From Rhizobiales bacterium CCH10-E5 (GTDB lineage: Bacteria; Pseudomonadota; Alphaproteobacteria; Rhizobiales; Beijerinckiaceae), in contig LSIG01000148.1 of assembly GCA_001556125.1 (NCBI GenBank), positions 1 through 61,469 on the forward strand: 61,469 bases of DNA. Direction: 5' to 3'. Shown here piece after piece: positions 26,717 through 36,873 of this stretch. The notes beneath the pieces were generated by a model, which worked only from the letters and a program-made list of their open reading frames with translations, did no database searches and had not been told where the DNA came from. Numbering within the stretch: position 1 is the stretch's first letter; each line of letters starts with the position of its first letter. The position numbers and the translations under genes were made by a program.

Positions 26717-27676
26717 ATGGCGGGCCCCGGACACTCGGCCCCGGCACCCGACGCTCCGCTCCCGGACGCGCTGCGCGGACATTGGGTCGATACCAGGGCG
26801 CCGCGCCGGCTGCGGCCCTTCCTCAAGCTCGCGCGCATCGAGCGGCCAATCGGCTGGCAGCTCCTTCTCCTGCCCTGCTGGTGGTCGGCGGGGCTCGCGG
26901 CGATCGCCTCCGGCGCGCCTTTTCCGAACCTCTGGCACTGCCTGCTCTTCCTGATCGGCGCGGTGGTGATGCGCGGCGCGGGCTGCACCTTCAACGACAT
27001 CGTCGACCGCAAGCTCGACGCGCAGGTGGCGCGCACGCGCGGACGGCCCCTCCCCTCGGGCCAGGTCACGGCCAGGGCCGCGGCGCTGTTCATGGTGGCG
27101 CTGTCCTTCGTCGGGCTCGCGGTTCTGCTGCAGTTCAACCGCTTCACCATCGTCGCCGGCATCGCCTCGCTCGCAATCGTCGCGATCTACCCCTTCATGA
27201 AGCGGATCACGAACATGCCGCAGTTCGTGCTGGGGCTGGCCTTCTCCTGGGGCGGGCTGCTCGGCTGGAGCGCGGTGTTCGGGCGGCTCGATGCGCCGGC
27301 CTTGCTGATCTATGCGGCAGCGGTCGCCTGGACGGTCGGCTACGACACCATCTACGCGATGCAAGATCTGGAAGACGACGTCATCGCCGGCATCAAGTCG
27401 AGCGCGCGCTATTTCGGCGATCACGGGCGCGAGGCGATCGCGCTGTGCTTCGCGATCACGGTGGTGCTGGCGGGGCTCGCGGCCTGGACGGCCGGCGGCG
27501 GAGCGCTGGCCTTCGCCGGGCTTGCGGCCTTTGCGGGCCATCTCGCCTGGCAGGTTTCACGGCTCAAGGGCGCGAGCGCGAAGGTCGCGCTCTCCCTCTT
27601 CCGCTCGAACTGGCATGCCGGATTGCTGCTGGCGGCAGGCTTCGCGCTGGACGCGCTCAGCCGCTCCCTTTTCTGA
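26717..27676 (+). CDS. ubiA: 4-hydroxybenzoate polyprenyltransferase
   Basis: A 319-residue membrane prenyltransferase that attaches the polyprenyl tail to 4-hydroxybenzoate in ubiquinone synthesis. Both Asp-rich sites are present: NDIVDRKLDAQVARTRGRPL (about 94-113) and YDTIYAMQDLEDDVIAGIKS (about 210-229). About eight helices follow an N-terminal polar tail. The first 25 residues are non-conserved, so a later start is possible. It converges on the DUF6101 gene with 2 bases between stops. Confidence 0.95.
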   Translation: MAGPGHSAPAPDAPLPDALRGHWVDTRAPRRLRPFLKLARIERPIGWQLLLLPCWWSAGLAAIASGAPFPNLWHCLLFLIGAVVMRGAGCTFNDIVDRKLDAQVARTRGRPLPSGQVTARAAALFMVALSFVGLAVLLQFNRFTIVAGIASLAIVAIYPFMKRITNMPQFVLGLAFSWGGLLGWSAVFGRLDAPALLIYAAAVAWTVGYDTIYAMQDLEDDVIAGIKSSARYFGDHGREAIALCFAITVVLAGLAAWTAGGGALAFAGLAAFAGHLAWQVSRLKGASAKVALSLFRSNWHAGLLLAAGFALDALSRSLF

Positions 27677-27678
27677 TC

Positions 27679-28200
27679 TCAGTCGGTCAGGCGCTCACCG
27701 GCCACGACGACCGGACGTTCCGCGAGTTTGCCGGTCTTGCGCCGCACGAGGAAGCGCGGACGCCGTCCGTTTAGGAAGGCATAGCGCCGCCTGACCCGGA
27801 TCGGGCCGAGCGCGAGCCGGCCGATCTGCGGAAAGGGCTGCGAAATCTCGCCATCGCTGGTCTCGAGCAGCAGCGGCATGCCGCTGGACCGACCGCAGTC
27901 GCGCCAGAGCGCCACCGCCTCGTCGCCATCGACGGTCGCGATCGTGATCGAGCGGCCGTCACCCGCCGTCAGCGCGAGCTGGAAGAGCTGATCCTCGCCT
28001 GCCCGATTGGCCAGGCGCAGCGAAACGCCACGCCAGCCCGCGGAACCCCGCAGGATCCGGACGGAGCCGATGCGCTCGATACGCGGCGTATCCGGCTGGG
28101 CCGCAGCGGCCTCGCGGGGGGTGATCGTCGGGTCGGTCGTACCGCCGGGGCCATTCGGTGCGAAACCGAACTCCCCGGCGGCCGGCGTGACTCTGGCCAT
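27679..28200 (-). CDS. DUF6101 family protein
   Basis: A 173-residue protein with no signal peptide. The central part (about 50-150) is beta-rich (RIERIGSVRILRGSAGWRGV, then GVSLRLANRAGEDQLFQLAL) and ends in a basic stretch. It resembles the DUF6101 family of Hyphomicrobiales, whose function is unknown; the family call rests on overall resemblance. I chose the ATG at 28200; one at 28233 adds 11 residues. About 250 bases upstream separate it from cysQ on the other strand, with no clear feature in between. Confidence 0.65.
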   Translation of the reverse strand: MARVTPAAGEFGFAPNGPGGTTDPTITPREAAAAQPDTPRIERIGSVRILRGSAGWRGVSLRLANRAGEDQLFQLALTAGDGRSITIATVDGDEAVALWRDCGRSSGMPLLLETSDGEISQPFPQIGRLALGPIRVRRRYAFLNGRRPRFLVRRKTGKLAERPVVVAGERLTD

Positions 28201-28448
28201 GGGTTTGACGCCTCTCTGTAATCCCTGCTGCATCGGAGCCCTCTGTGTGGTGCGGGGCTCTCGTGCTTGCCGGGCGAGATTGCGTCTCAGCTCTCTCCGA
28301 GCGCTTAAGCGGTTGGGTTAAGGGAGCGTGTCGGGGCCGTTCCAGGGCCTTCCATGGCGTGTTTCCTGCATGATGATTGACGGAATCTTTCGTCTCCGGG
28401 GCGCATTTTCGCCTTGAAGCAGGCCTTTGCCCTCCGTAGGGAACGCCC

Positions 28449-29276
28449 ATGAGCACGCCTCCGCTACCCATCGCACCGGATCTCCTGAAGGCGGTGCGCG
28501 AAAGCTGCCTGGAAGCCGGTGCCATCGCCACCGACCTGTTCCGCCCCGGAGCGAAGACAGCCGCACGGACCTGGTCCAAGAGCGGCGGCTCGCCCGTCAC
28601 CGAAGCGGATATCGGGGTCGATACCTTCCTGCGCATCCGTCTCTCGGCGTTGCTGCCCGAGGCCGCCTGGCTCTCGGAGGAAACGGTGGACGATGCGCTG
28701 CGGCTGTCGCGCCGCTTCGTCTGGGTGGTCGATCCGATCGACGGCACGCGCGCCTATATGAGCGGCCTGCCGGACTGGGCGGTCTGCGTCGCGCTGCTCG
28801 ACGAGGGCGAGCCGATCCTCGGTGTCGTCCATGCTCCGGCGAGCCACGCCACCTACACGACCCTGCGCGGCGGCGGTGCGCAGAAGAACGGCGGCACCAT
28901 CAGCACGACTCCCGTGTCCCGCCTCGGCGAGGCGCGCATCGCCGGCCCCAAGCCGATGCTCGACGCGCTGGCACGGATCGAGCCCTTCGAGCCGGTTGAC
29001 AAGATTCCCTCGCTGGCGCTGCGGCTGGCGCGCATCGCCGACGGCTCGATCGATGCCGGCCTGATCTCGGCGGACGCTCGCGACTGGGACCTCGCCGCCG
29101 CTGACCTGATCCTGCGCGAGTCGGGCGGGACGATGAGCGGCGGGGCCGGCGAGGCGGTGGTCTACAACCGGGCGACGCCGGTGCATGGCGTGCTCGTCGC
29201 CAGCGGCAACGGACTGTCCGCGCCGCTGCTCGCGGCGATGCAGCGGCTGCGCGAGGCCCAATCGCAGCGTCTTTGA
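28449..29276 (+). CDS. 3'(2'),5'-bisphosphate nucleotidase / inositol monophosphatase family protein (CysQ-like)
   Basis: A 275-residue Mg-dependent phosphatase. Metal ligands are visible at LSEET (about 75-79) and in VVDPIDGTRAYMSGLPDW (Asp95 and Asp98), with the C-terminal DARDWDLAAADLIL (about 206-219). CysQ proteins remove PAP, a sulfate-assimilation by-product; other members hydrolyse inositol phosphates, and the substrate here is not certain. It starts the run into DUF4170 and lipid A/Kdo genes, a conserved neighbourhood in this order. Confidence 0.88.
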   Translation: MSTPPLPIAPDLLKAVRESCLEAGAIATDLFRPGAKTAARTWSKSGGSPVTEADIGVDTFLRIRLSALLPEAAWLSEETVDDALRLSRRFVWVVDPIDGTRAYMSGLPDWAVCVALLDEGEPILGVVHAPASHATYTTLRGGGAQKNGGTISTTPVSRLGEARIAGPKPMLDALARIEPFEPVDKIPSLALRLARIADGSIDAGLISADARDWDLAAADLILRESGGTMSGGAGEAVVYNRATPVHGVLVASGNGLSAPLLAAMQRLREAQSQRL

Positions 29277-29409
29277 CCTCGCTTCAGGCCGTCGACCGTC
29301 ACGGATGCGCACTGGCGGACCATGCGGCACTCGCGCCGCGGGCCCGGATGGCTTAACAGGTGGCGCGCTGCACCTGCGGCGATTGCGGTGCACCATGCTG
29401 GAGGGATCG

Positions 29410-29643
29410 ATGGCGGCCGAGCCGGAACAGAAACAGCTACTCCACCTCGTCTTCGGCGGGGAACTCAGCTCTCTTGAAGGCGTGACCTTCAAGGACCTGT
29501 CGAAGCTCGACGTGGTCGGCGTCTTCCCGAACTACGCCACCGCCCACACCGCCTGGAAGGCGAAGGCGCAGGCCACGGTCGACCAGGCGCAGACGCGCTA
29601 TTTCATCGTGCATCTGCACCGCCTGCTCGATCCCGACACCTGA
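29410..29643 (+). CDS. DUF4170 family small protein
   Basis: A 77-residue protein with no signal or membrane segment. GGAGGG 5 bases before the ATG at 29410 fixes the start over the ATG at 29395. Features are LLHLVFGGELSSLEGVTF, GVFPNYATAHTAWKAKAQ and YFIVHLHRLLDPD at the end, matching the DUF4170 family found beside lipid A genes in alphaproteobacteria. Its role is unknown. Confidence 0.88.
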   Translation: MAAEPEQKQLLHLVFGGELSSLEGVTFKDLSKLDVVGVFPNYATAHTAWKAKAQATVDQAQTRYFIVHLHRLLDPDT

Positions 29644-29662
29644 AGGGCTCGACAGCGGCTTC

Positions 29663-30415
29663 ATGGGCTTCTCGATTCTCAAGACGCGCGTGGCGCAGGA
29701 GGTGCTCGGCCGGATGCTGGCCGGGTATCTGCGCCTCGTGAAGCGCACCAACCGCTTCGTCGTCGAGCCGGCGGACGTCTATGAGCGCGTGCGCCCGGAG
29801 CTGCCGCTGATCATCGCGATGTGGCACGGCCAGCACATCATGATCCCGTTCTCCCGGCCGGACTGGATGCCGGCCTGCTCGCTGGTCTCGCGGCATGGCG
29901 ATGGCGGCTTCAATGCCGTGGCGCTGCGCCAGCTCGGCATCGGCGCGATCCGCGGCTCGGGCGCGCTCGGCAAGAAGATCCGCGAGAAGGGCGGCGCCAG
30001 CGCCTTCCTCGCCATGCTGAAGCGGCTCAAGGCCGGCGAGACGATGGTGCTGACCGCCGACATTCCCAAGCGCGCCCGCATCGTCGGGCCGGGAATCATC
30101 CAGCTCGCGCGGGCCTCCGGGCGGCCGCTGCACCCGATCGCGGTGGTCACGAGCCGGCGCATCGACTTCAACAGCTGGGACAGGGCCTCGATCGGCCTGC
30201 CCTTCGGACGCGGCGCCATCGTCGTCGGCGAGGCGATCCATGTCGCGCGCGAGGCGGACGAGGTCGCCTGCGAGGCGGCGCGGCTGGCGCTGGAAGCCGG
30301 CCTCGACGCCGTCCATGCCCGCGCCTATGCGTTGGTCGGCGCGCAGGACCCGGGCGCCGGGCTGAGGCAGGCGCGGCTCGCCGCCGAAGGCGCAGCGCCA
30401 GGGGCAGCGGCATGA
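29663..30415 (+). CDS. Lysophospholipid acyltransferase family protein (DUF374)
   Basis: A 250-residue acyltransferase-like protein of the DUF374 group. The segment MWHGQHIMIPFSRPDW (about 53-68) corresponds to the family's catalytic HxxxxD-type region, and VSRHGDGGFNAVALRQLGIG and LTADIPKRARIVGPG follow. Members are thought to acylate lipid A precursors or lysophospholipids; the substrate here is inferred only from being 4 bases overlapped with waaA and upstream of lpxK. Confidence 0.88.
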   Translation: MGFSILKTRVAQEVLGRMLAGYLRLVKRTNRFVVEPADVYERVRPELPLIIAMWHGQHIMIPFSRPDWMPACSLVSRHGDGGFNAVALRQLGIGAIRGSGALGKKIREKGGASAFLAMLKRLKAGETMVLTADIPKRARIVGPGIIQLARASGRPLHPIAVVTSRRIDFNSWDRASIGLPFGRGAIVVGEAIHVAREADEVACEAARLALEAGLDAVHARAYALVGAQDPGAGLRQARLAAEGAAPGAAA

Positions 30416-31716
30416 GCGGCAAGGGCGCGATCCTCACCGGCTACCGGCTGCTGACCGGCCTGCTGGAGCCTGCTGCGGCGGGACTGCTGGTCTGGCGCCG
30501 CCGCCGCGGCAAGGAAGACCCGACGCGCCTCGCCGAGCGGCGCGGCTATCCGGGCGTGCGCCGTCCGGACCGGCCGCTGGTCTGGCTGCACGGTGCCAGC
30601 GTCGGCGAGACGGTGACGCTGCTGCCCCTCGTCGCCCGCTTGCAGAAGCGCGGCCTGACCGTGCTCGTCACCTCCGGCACGGTGACCTCGGCCAAGCTGC
30701 TGGCGGCGAGGCTGCCGGCCGGCGTGATCCACCAATATCTCCCGCTCGACGTGCCGCGCTACATGCGCCGCTTCCTCGACTACTGGCAGCCCTCGCTCGG
30801 GCTGATCTGCGAGTCCGAGATCTGGCCCAACCTGCTGATCGAGGCGCGCAAGCGCGAGGTGCCGCTCGTCCTCGTCAACGCCCGGATGTCGGAGCGCTCC
30901 TTCGCGCGCTGGTACAAGGCGCCGCAGACCTCGCGCTTCCTGCTGTCCTGCTTCGAATCCTGCCTCGCCCAGTCGCAAGGGGACGCCGAGCGGCTGGCGC
31001 AGCTCGGCGCACCACGCGTCAGCGTCGCCGGCAACCTGAAGTTCGACGTGCCCGCCCCGCCGGCCGATGCCGACACGCTGGCCATCCTCGACGGGCTGAC
31101 GACGGGACGCCCGATCTGGGTGGCGGCGAGCACGCATCCCGGCGAGGAGGAGCAGGTCATCGCCGCCCATCTCGGGATGAAGCCCTATCTGCCTAACCTG
31201 CTGACGATCATCGCGCCGCGCCATCCGCAGCGGGGCGTCGAGATCGAGGCGCTGGCCGAGGCCAACGGCATCGCCCTTGCGCGCCGGGCCGCGGGCCAAC
31301 TGCCGGAGCGCTGGGCGGAACTCTATATCGCCGACACGGTCAACGAGCTCGGCCTGTTCTACCGCCTCTCGCAGGTGGCCTATCTCGGCGGCTCGCTGGT
31401 GCCGATGATCGGCGGGCACAACCCGATCGAGCCCGCCAAGCTCGGCTGCGCGCTGCTGCATGGGCCGTTCGTCCACAACAACGCCGAGATCTTCGCCGCT
31501 TTCGACCAGGGCGGCGGGGCGCGCGAAGTCGCCGACGCTCAGGCGCTGGCGGGAGCCGTGCATCGCTGGCTGAGCGATCCCGCCAGCGCGCGCCAGGCGG
31601 CGCGGGCGGCCGCACAGACGAGCGGCGAACTGGGCGGCGCGCTCGGCCGCACGATCCAGGCGCTGGAACCGCTGCTGATGCGGATCGCACTCGGCCAGCG
31701 CGACGGCGCGGCCTGA
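30412..31716 (+). CDS. waaA: 3-deoxy-D-manno-octulosonic acid (Kdo) transferase
   Basis: A 434-residue GT30 glycosyltransferase that adds Kdo to lipid IVA. Diagnostic parts are LVWLHGASVGETVTLLPLV (about 54-72), with the catalytic Glu in the VGET turn, then SEIWPNLLIEARKREVPLVL (about 136-155) and GGSLVPMIGGHNPIEPAKLG (about 325-344). The start overlaps the DUF374 stop and its own stop overlaps lpxK (TGATG), so the three genes are co-translated. Confidence 0.96.
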   Translation: MSGKGAILTGYRLLTGLLEPAAAGLLVWRRRRGKEDPTRLAERRGYPGVRRPDRPLVWLHGASVGETVTLLPLVARLQKRGLTVLVTSGTVTSAKLLAARLPAGVIHQYLPLDVPRYMRRFLDYWQPSLGLICESEIWPNLLIEARKREVPLVLVNARMSERSFARWYKAPQTSRFLLSCFESCLAQSQGDAERLAQLGAPRVSVAGNLKFDVPAPPADADTLAILDGLTTGRPIWVAASTHPGEEEQVIAAHLGMKPYLPNLLTIIAPRHPQRGVEIEALAEANGIALARRAAGQLPERWAELYIADTVNELGLFYRLSQVAYLGGSLVPMIGGHNPIEPAKLGCALLHGPFVHNNAEIFAAFDQGGGAREVADAQALAGAVHRWLSDPASARQAARAAAQTSGELGGALGRTIQALEPLLMRIALGQRDGAA

Positions 31717-32729
31717 TGCGGGCGCCCGCCTTCTGGTGGCGCCGTCCGGGCCTGCTCGCCGGGCTGCTCGCCCCCTTGGGCTGGCTCTATGGCGCGATCA
31801 CGCTGCAACGGATGCGGCAACCCGGCACTGATTGCGGCATCCCGGTGATCTGCGTCGGCAATTTCGTGGCCGGCGGGGCCGGCAAGACGCCGACCGCGAT
31901 CGCGATCGCCGGGCTGCTGGCCCAGCGCGGCGAGACGCCCTTCGTGCTGATGCGCGGCTATGGCGGCAGCCTGCCCGGCCCGGTCGAGGTCCATCCCGAG
32001 CATCATGCCGCCCGTGCCGTGGGCGATGAGCCGCTGCTGATGGCGCGCCATGCCCGCACCGTGATCGCGCGCGACCGCGTCGCCGGCGCGAGCCTGGCGC
32101 GGGCGTTCGGCGCGAGCGTGATCGTGATGGATGACGGGCTGCAGAACCCGGCGCTGACCAAGCGGCTGAGGCTCGCGGTGATCGATGGCGCCTCGGGCGT
32201 CGGCAACGGCCTGTGCCTGCCGGCCGGCCCGCTGCGCGCGCCGCTGGCGGAGCAACTCGGCGAGGTCGATGCCGTGCTCGTCATCGGTGCGGGCGAACCG
32301 GGCGCGGCAGTGGCGGCGGCCGCCGCGGCGCGGGGCGTCCCGGTCCTGCGCGCGCGGCTCGACCCGGACCCGGCCGCGGTCGCGCGGCTCGCGGGCCAGG
32401 CGGTGCTGGCGGTCTCGGGGATTGGGCGACCGGCGAAGTTCGCGGCGACGCTGCGCGAGGCGGGGGCGCGGATCGTGGCGGAGCGCGCCTTCGGCGATCA
32501 TCACGCCTACAGCCCCGCCGATGTCGAGAGGCTGGTGGCGGAGGCCGCGCTCTATGACAGCCTCGTCGCTACCACCGAGAAGGACTTGGTGAAGCTCGCG
32601 CCGATCTGGCCGGATGCAGAGCGCGGCCGGTTGCTGCCCGTGCCGGTCAAGCTCGCCTTCGATGCGCCGGAGCCGATCGCGGCGCTGCTTGCGGGCGCGA
32701 CCGGCTCAGGGGCGGGCGCCGCGCCTTAG
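31716..32729 (+). CDS. lpxK: Tetraacyldisaccharide 4'-kinase
   Basis: A 337-residue inner-membrane-associated kinase that phosphorylates the 4' position of the lipid A disaccharide. After an N-terminal hydrophobic stretch (about 9-25) comes the P-loop CVGNFVAGGAGKTPTAIAI (about 46-64). The DDGLQNP motif (about 140-146) carries the catalytic Asp pair. The 3' end overlaps the opposite-strand DUF2093 gene by 24 bases. Confidence 0.96.
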   Translation: MRAPAFWWRRPGLLAGLLAPLGWLYGAITLQRMRQPGTDCGIPVICVGNFVAGGAGKTPTAIAIAGLLAQRGETPFVLMRGYGGSLPGPVEVHPEHHAARAVGDEPLLMARHARTVIARDRVAGASLARAFGASVIVMDDGLQNPALTKRLRLAVIDGASGVGNGLCLPAGPLRAPLAEQLGEVDAVLVIGAGEPGAAVAAAAAARGVPVLRARLDPDPAAVARLAGQAVLAVSGIGRPAKFAATLREAGARIVAERAFGDHHAYSPADVERLVAEAALYDSLVATTEKDLVKLAPIWPDAERGRLLPVPVKLAFDAPEPIAALLAGATGSGAGAAP

Positions 32730-32927
32730 CCGCAGCTGCACGGCCTCGGGCGAGGCATAGGCCTCCTGCCAGTCGACGGACCAGTAGCGCAGCTCCTCCA
32801 GGCGGATCGGAACTCCCGTCACGGCGCAGCGAACGAAAGCGCCCGGACGCACGACGCGAAACTCGCCATGGCCGTAATCGAGGGCCGCTTCGGGCCCCGG
32901 CACCGGGGGGCGATCGCTGATGTTCAT
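32706..32927 (-). CDS. DUF2093 family small protein
   Basis: A 73-residue protein with the DUF2093 pattern: ALDYGHGEFRVVRPGAFVRC (about 15-34), then AVTGVPIRLEELRYWSVDWQ and EAYASPEAV. It is found opposite lpxK in many Hyphomicrobiales, as here, with a 24-base tail-to-tail overlap. Function is unknown. The start lies in an AT-richer patch (ATATATC at 32932-32938), which may hold its promoter. Confidence 0.88.
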   Translation of the reverse strand: MNISDRPPVPGPEAALDYGHGEFRVVRPGAFVRCAVTGVPIRLEELRYWSVDWQEAYASPEAVQLRLRRGARP

Positions 32928-32982
32928 GACGATATATCTAAACCGTTGATCCGAGCGCGCAATGCCGGGATAATCCCGTCCC

Positions 32983-33861
32983 GTGATAGCGCTGCGCCCG
33001 ACGAAGTCCAGCCTCGTGATTGCCTGCGTCGCGCGCCTCGCCGCGGCGATGGCGGCGCTGTCGCTGCTGGCAGGGGCCGCGCTGGCCGGCGGCTACGAGC
33101 GTGTGCGCCTGCCGAGCTATGACGGCGATCTCGACGCCGTGCTCTACCGCCCCAAGGGGCCGGGGCCGTTTCCGGCCGTCGTCGCGCTGCATGGCTGCGG
33201 CGGGCTGTTCCGCGAGAACGGCAAGCTCTCGCTGCGTCATTCCGACTGGGGCGAACGCCTCGCCGCCGAGGGCTATCTGGTTCTGATGCCGGACAGCTAT
33301 GGCTCCCGCCGGTTGGGCTCGCAATGCGGCATCAAGGAAATGACGGTGCGCGCCAGCCGCGAACGGGTGGCGGACGCCGCCGCCGCGCGCCATTGGCTGC
33401 AGATGCGCGGCGACGTTCGCCCGGACCGGATCGCCCTGCTCGGCTGGTCCGGCGGCGGCTCGACGGTTCTCGCCGCGGCCCGCAAGGACCGCCGCCCGGC
33501 CGACGAACAGCCGGATTTCGCGCGCGCCATCGCGTTCTACCCGGGCTGCCGGGTGCAATCCGAATCCGCGAGCTTCGCAGCGCGCCTGCCCCTGCTGATG
33601 CTGATCGGCGATGCGGACGACTGGACCCCGCCCGGCCCCTGCGACTATCTCGCCAAGGCCGCGAAGGCCCGCGGCGAGAAGGTCGAGATCGTGATCTATG
33701 CCGGCGCGCTGCATGATTTCGACCACCCGCGTCTCGAGGTGAAGGAGCGCAGCGACATCGCCTTCTCCGCCACCGGAACCGGCAAGGCCACGGTCGGCAC
33801 CAATCCGGAAGCGCGCGAGGATGCGATCAAGCGGGTTCGGGCGTTCCTGAGCGGTCTCTGA
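32983..33861 (+). CDS. Exported dienelactone hydrolase-like alpha/beta hydrolase
   Basis: A 292-residue alpha/beta hydrolase starting at GTG 32983 with a signal-peptide-like segment (LAAAMAALSLLAGAALAGG, about residues 18-36). The nucleophile Ser is in LLGWSGGGST (about 150), the acid Asp in LIGDADDWTPPG (about 212) and the His in GALHDFDHPR (about 245-254), as in the dienelactone hydrolase family. The early HGCGGLF block (about 70) forms the oxyanion region. Substrate unknown; the signal peptide suggests a periplasmic role rather than aromatic degradation. Confidence 0.87.
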   Translation: MIALRPTKSSLVIACVARLAAAMAALSLLAGAALAGGYERVRLPSYDGDLDAVLYRPKGPGPFPAVVALHGCGGLFRENGKLSLRHSDWGERLAAEGYLVLMPDSYGSRRLGSQCGIKEMTVRASRERVADAAAARHWLQMRGDVRPDRIALLGWSGGGSTVLAAARKDRRPADEQPDFARAIAFYPGCRVQSESASFAARLPLLMLIGDADDWTPPGPCDYLAKAAKARGEKVEIVIYAGALHDFDHPRLEVKERSDIAFSATGTGKATVGTNPEAREDAIKRVRAFLSGL

Positions 33862-33870
33862 TTCAGCCGA

Positions 33871-35460
33871 TCAGAACAGATCGCCCTGCCCCGTCTTCGG
33901 CCCCTCGCGCCGGGCGGGACGCGCCGGACGGGCGGGCCCCTCCCCACTACCGGCCACGACCACGCCGAAGCGTCCGCCCGCGACCTGCACGCCCAAGGCC
34001 TGGCCCGCGCGCAGCTGCCCCGGGTCGCGGATGACGGCCCCCGCCTCGTCGCGCACCAGCGCATAGCCGCGCGCCAGCACCGCCTCGGGACCGAGTGAGG
34101 CGAGCAGCGATACGGAGGAGCGCCAGCGGTCACGCCGCCGCGCCACGGCCTGCGAGAGCGCCCGATGCAACCGTGCCTCCAGGGCCGGCAGCCGCTCGCC
34201 ACGCAGGATGACGCCCCGCGCCAGCGCCCTTGCCCCGCGTTGCTCGAGCTCCTGCAGTCGCCGCCGAGCATCCGCGATGCGCCGGCTCTCGGCCGAGAGC
34301 GCCGTGTTGCGGGCCTGCGCCAGCACGCGCCCATAGCCGCCGAGCTTTGCCCGCAAGGCCGCCAGCCTCGCCATCGGAGACTGCCGCGCGAGGCGCTGGG
34401 CGGCGAGGCCGAGCTTCTGCTCATGCACCCGGGCGTTCCGCGCCAGCGCCGGCGCCAGCCGCGCAGCCGCGAGATCGAGCCGCTGGCGCGGGCCCGACAG
34501 CACCGCTTCGGGGCCGGGCAAGGCGCGGGCGAGCGCGCGCAGGTCGCTGCGGCGGCGGTCGGAGAGGCGGCGCATCGCGCCGGCCTGGCGGCGCGCGAGA
34601 TCGGCGACGAGGCTCATCAGCTCGGCGCGCACCGGCACGACCTTCTCGGCCGCGCCGGTCGGGGTGGGAGCGCGCAGATCGGCGGCGTGGTCGATCAGCG
34701 TGACGTCGGTCTCGTGGCCGACGGCGGAGACGAGCGGGATCAGCGAGGCGGCCGCCGCGCGCACCACGATCTCCTCGTTGAAGCCCATCAGGTCTTCGAG
34801 CGAGCCGCCGCCGCGCGCGACGATGATGACGTCCGGCCGCGGAATGCGCCCGCCCTCCGGCAGAGCGTTGAAACCGGCGATGGCGGCAGCGACCTCGGCC
34901 GCGCTGGTCTCGCCCTGCACCCGCACCGGCCAGACCAGGACATGGCGGGGAAAACGATCCTCCAGCCGGTGCAGGATGTCGCGGATGACGGCGCCGGTGG
35001 GCGAGGTGACGACGCCGATGACGCGCGGCAGATAGGGGATGAGCTGCTTGCGCTCCTGGGCGAACAGCCCTTCGGCGGCCAGCTTGCGGCGGCGCTCCTC
35101 GAGCAGCGCCATCAGCGCACCGATGCCGGCGGGCTCGAGCGAATCGATGATGATCTGGTAGCTCGACTTGCCGGCGAAGGTGGTGATCTTGCCGGTGGCG
35201 ATGACCTCCAGACCTTCCTGCGGCCGTGTCTTCAGCCGGCCGAAGACGCCCTTCCAGATCACCGCGTCGATCTTGGCGTTGGCGTCCTTCAGCGAGAAAT
35301 AGACATGGCCCGAACCGACCGGGCCGCGATAGCCGGAGATCTCGCCGCGCACGCGCACGAAGCCGAAGGCATCCTCCAGGGTGCGCTTGAGCGCGCCGGA
35401 GAGGTCCGAGACCGACCATTCGGGCGTGTTGCCGGCGGGCTTGGGCGATTCGCTGTCCAT
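33871..35460 (-). CDS. xseA: Exodeoxyribonuclease VII large subunit
   Basis: A 529-residue ExoVII large subunit that degrades single-stranded DNA. The N-terminal OB-fold is [20 protein letters not shown] (about 16-35), followed by [20 protein letters not shown]. The catalytic region has [20 protein letters not shown] (about 150-169) and [16 protein letters not shown] (about 215-230). The long Arg/Ala-rich coiled-coil follows, with ALARGYALV near the C-terminus. The last 60 residues are a basic, Pro-rich tail. The small subunit gene xseB is not in the window. Confidence 0.95.
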   Translation of the reverse strand: MDSESPKPAGNTPEWSVSDLSGALKRTLEDAFGFVRVRGEISGYRGPVGSGHVYFSLKDANAKIDAVIWKGVFGRLKTRPQEGLEVIATGKITTFAGKSSYQIIIDSLEPAGIGALMALLEERRRKLAAEGLFAQERKQLIPYLPRVIGVVTSPTGAVIRDILHRLEDRFPRHVLVWPVRVQGETSAAEVAAAIAGFNALPEGGRIPRPDVIIVARGGGSLEDLMGFNEEIVVRAAAASLIPLVSAVGHETDVTLIDHAADLRAPTPTGAAEKVVPVRAELMSLVADLARRQAGAMRRLSDRRRSDLRALARALPGPEAVLSGPRQRLDLAAARLAPALARNARVHEQKLGLAAQRLARQSPMARLAALRAKLGGYGRVLAQARNTALSAESRRIADARRRLQELEQRGARALARGVILRGERLPALEARLHRALSQAVARRRDRWRSSVSLLASLGPEAVLARGYALVRDEAGAVIRDPGQLRAGQALGVQVAGGRFGVVVAGSGEGPARPARPARREGPKTGQGDLF

Positions 35461-35572
35461 GGCGCGACCATAACGGCGCCGGCCCGGCCGCAGAAGCGTT
35501 GCCGTCGCGTCGCGCGGCGGCTATTGCCCACCCGACCCTTTGGCCCACCCAGCCCCGCGGATTGAAACGACG

Positions 35573-36856
35573 ATGAAGATTCTTCTGATCGGATCGGGTG
35601 GCCGCGAGCATGCTTTGGCCTGGGCGATCTCGGCTTCGCCGCTCTGCGACCGGCTGTTCATCGCGCCCGGCAACCCCGGCACTGCGCAATGCGGGGAGAA
35701 TGTCGTCCTCGACATCGCCGACCACGGCGCTGTCGCCTCCTTCTGCCAACTGCAGGGCATCGGGCTGGTCGTCGTCGGGCCCGAGGGGCCGCTGGTCGCC
35801 GGCCTCGCCGACGATCTCGCAGCAGCCGGTCTCAAGGTCTTCGGCCCCTCGAAGGCGGCTGCCCAGCTCGAAGGCTCCAAGGCCTTCACCAAGGAGCTCT
35901 GCGCGGAGTTCTGGATTCCCACCGCCGGCTTCGGCCGCTTTGCGGACGCGGCGTCCGCCAAGGCCTATGTCGCCAAGCAAGGCGCGCCGATCGTGATCAA
36001 GGCCGACGGGCTCGCCGCCGGCAAGGGCGTGGTGATGGCGGAGACGCTCGACCAGGCCAACGAGGCCATCGAGATGATGTTCTCGGGTGGGCTCGGCGCG
36101 GCCGGTGCCGAGGTCGTCATCGAGGAATGGATGATCGGCGAGGAGGCGAGCTTCTTCGCGCTCTGCGACGGGACGCATGCGCTGCCGCTCGCCTCGGCAC
36201 AGGACCACAAGCGCGTCGGCGACGGCGACACCGGCCCCAACACTGGTGGGATGGGCGCCTATTCGCCGGCGCCGGTGATGACGCCCGCGATGGAAGCGCG
36301 GGTGATGAAGGAGATCGTCGCGCCGACTCTCGCCGGCATGGCGCAGCGCGGGACGCCGTTCAAGGGCGTGCTCTTCGCCGGGCTGATGATCACCGCGCAG
36401 GGGCCGAAGCTGATCGAGTACAATGTCCGCTTCGGCGATCCCGAATGCGAGGTGCTGATGCCGCGGCTGAGGAGCGACATCGTGCCGGCGCTGCTGGCCG
36501 CCTGCGACGGCGTGCTCGACCAGATCACCCTGCGCTGGTCGGACGAGGCCGCGCTGACGGTGGTTCTGGCGGCGCGCGGCTATCCGGGCAAGCCGGAGAC
36601 CGGGAGCGTGATCAGGGACATCGAGAAGGCGGCGGCACTCGAAGACGTGCTCGTCTTCCATGCCGGCACGAAGCAGGATGCCGCGGGTGCGCTGCTGGCG
36701 GCGGGCGGGCGCGTGCTCAATGTCGTGGCGCTGGGCAAGACGGTGAGCGAGGCGCAGGCGCGGGCCTATCGCGGCGTCGATGCGATCGACTGGCCCGATG
36801 GATTCTGCCGCCGCGACATCGGCTGGCGGGCGGTCAAGCGCGAGCGCGAAGGCTGA
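35573..36856 (+). CDS. purD: Phosphoribosylamine-glycine ligase
   Basis: A 427-residue ATP-grasp enzyme of purine synthesis joining glycine to phosphoribosylamine. The start at 35573 gives [20 protein letters not shown], the canonical N-terminus; an upstream in-frame ATG at 35540 adds 11 residues. Further landmarks are [15 protein letters not shown] (about 142-156), [13 protein letters not shown] (about 223-235) and [17 protein letters not shown] (about 283-299). It diverges from xseA. Confidence 0.97.
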   Translation: MKILLIGSGGREHALAWAISASPLCDRLFIAPGNPGTAQCGENVVLDIADHGAVASFCQLQGIGLVVVGPEGPLVAGLADDLAAAGLKVFGPSKAAAQLEGSKAFTKELCAEFWIPTAGFGRFADAASAKAYVAKQGAPIVIKADGLAAGKGVVMAETLDQANEAIEMMFSGGLGAAGAEVVIEEWMIGEEASFFALCDGTHALPLASAQDHKRVGDGDTGPNTGGMGAYSPAPVMTPAMEARVMKEIVAPTLAGMAQRGTPFKGVLFAGLMITAQGPKLIEYNVRFGDPECEVLMPRLRSDIVPALLAACDGVLDQITLRWSDEAALTVVLAARGYPGKPETGSVIRDIEKAAALEDVLVFHAGTKQDAAGALLAAGGRVLNVVALGKTVSEAQARAYRGVDAIDWPDGFCRRDIGWRAVKREREG

Positions 36857-36873
36857 CAGAGGCAGGCGCCTAG

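Noticed and set aside
34421..36661. A 746-codon frame opposite xseA and purD
   Set aside because: It is antisense to purD and out of frame with xseA, and its composition is Arg/Gly rich without motifs.
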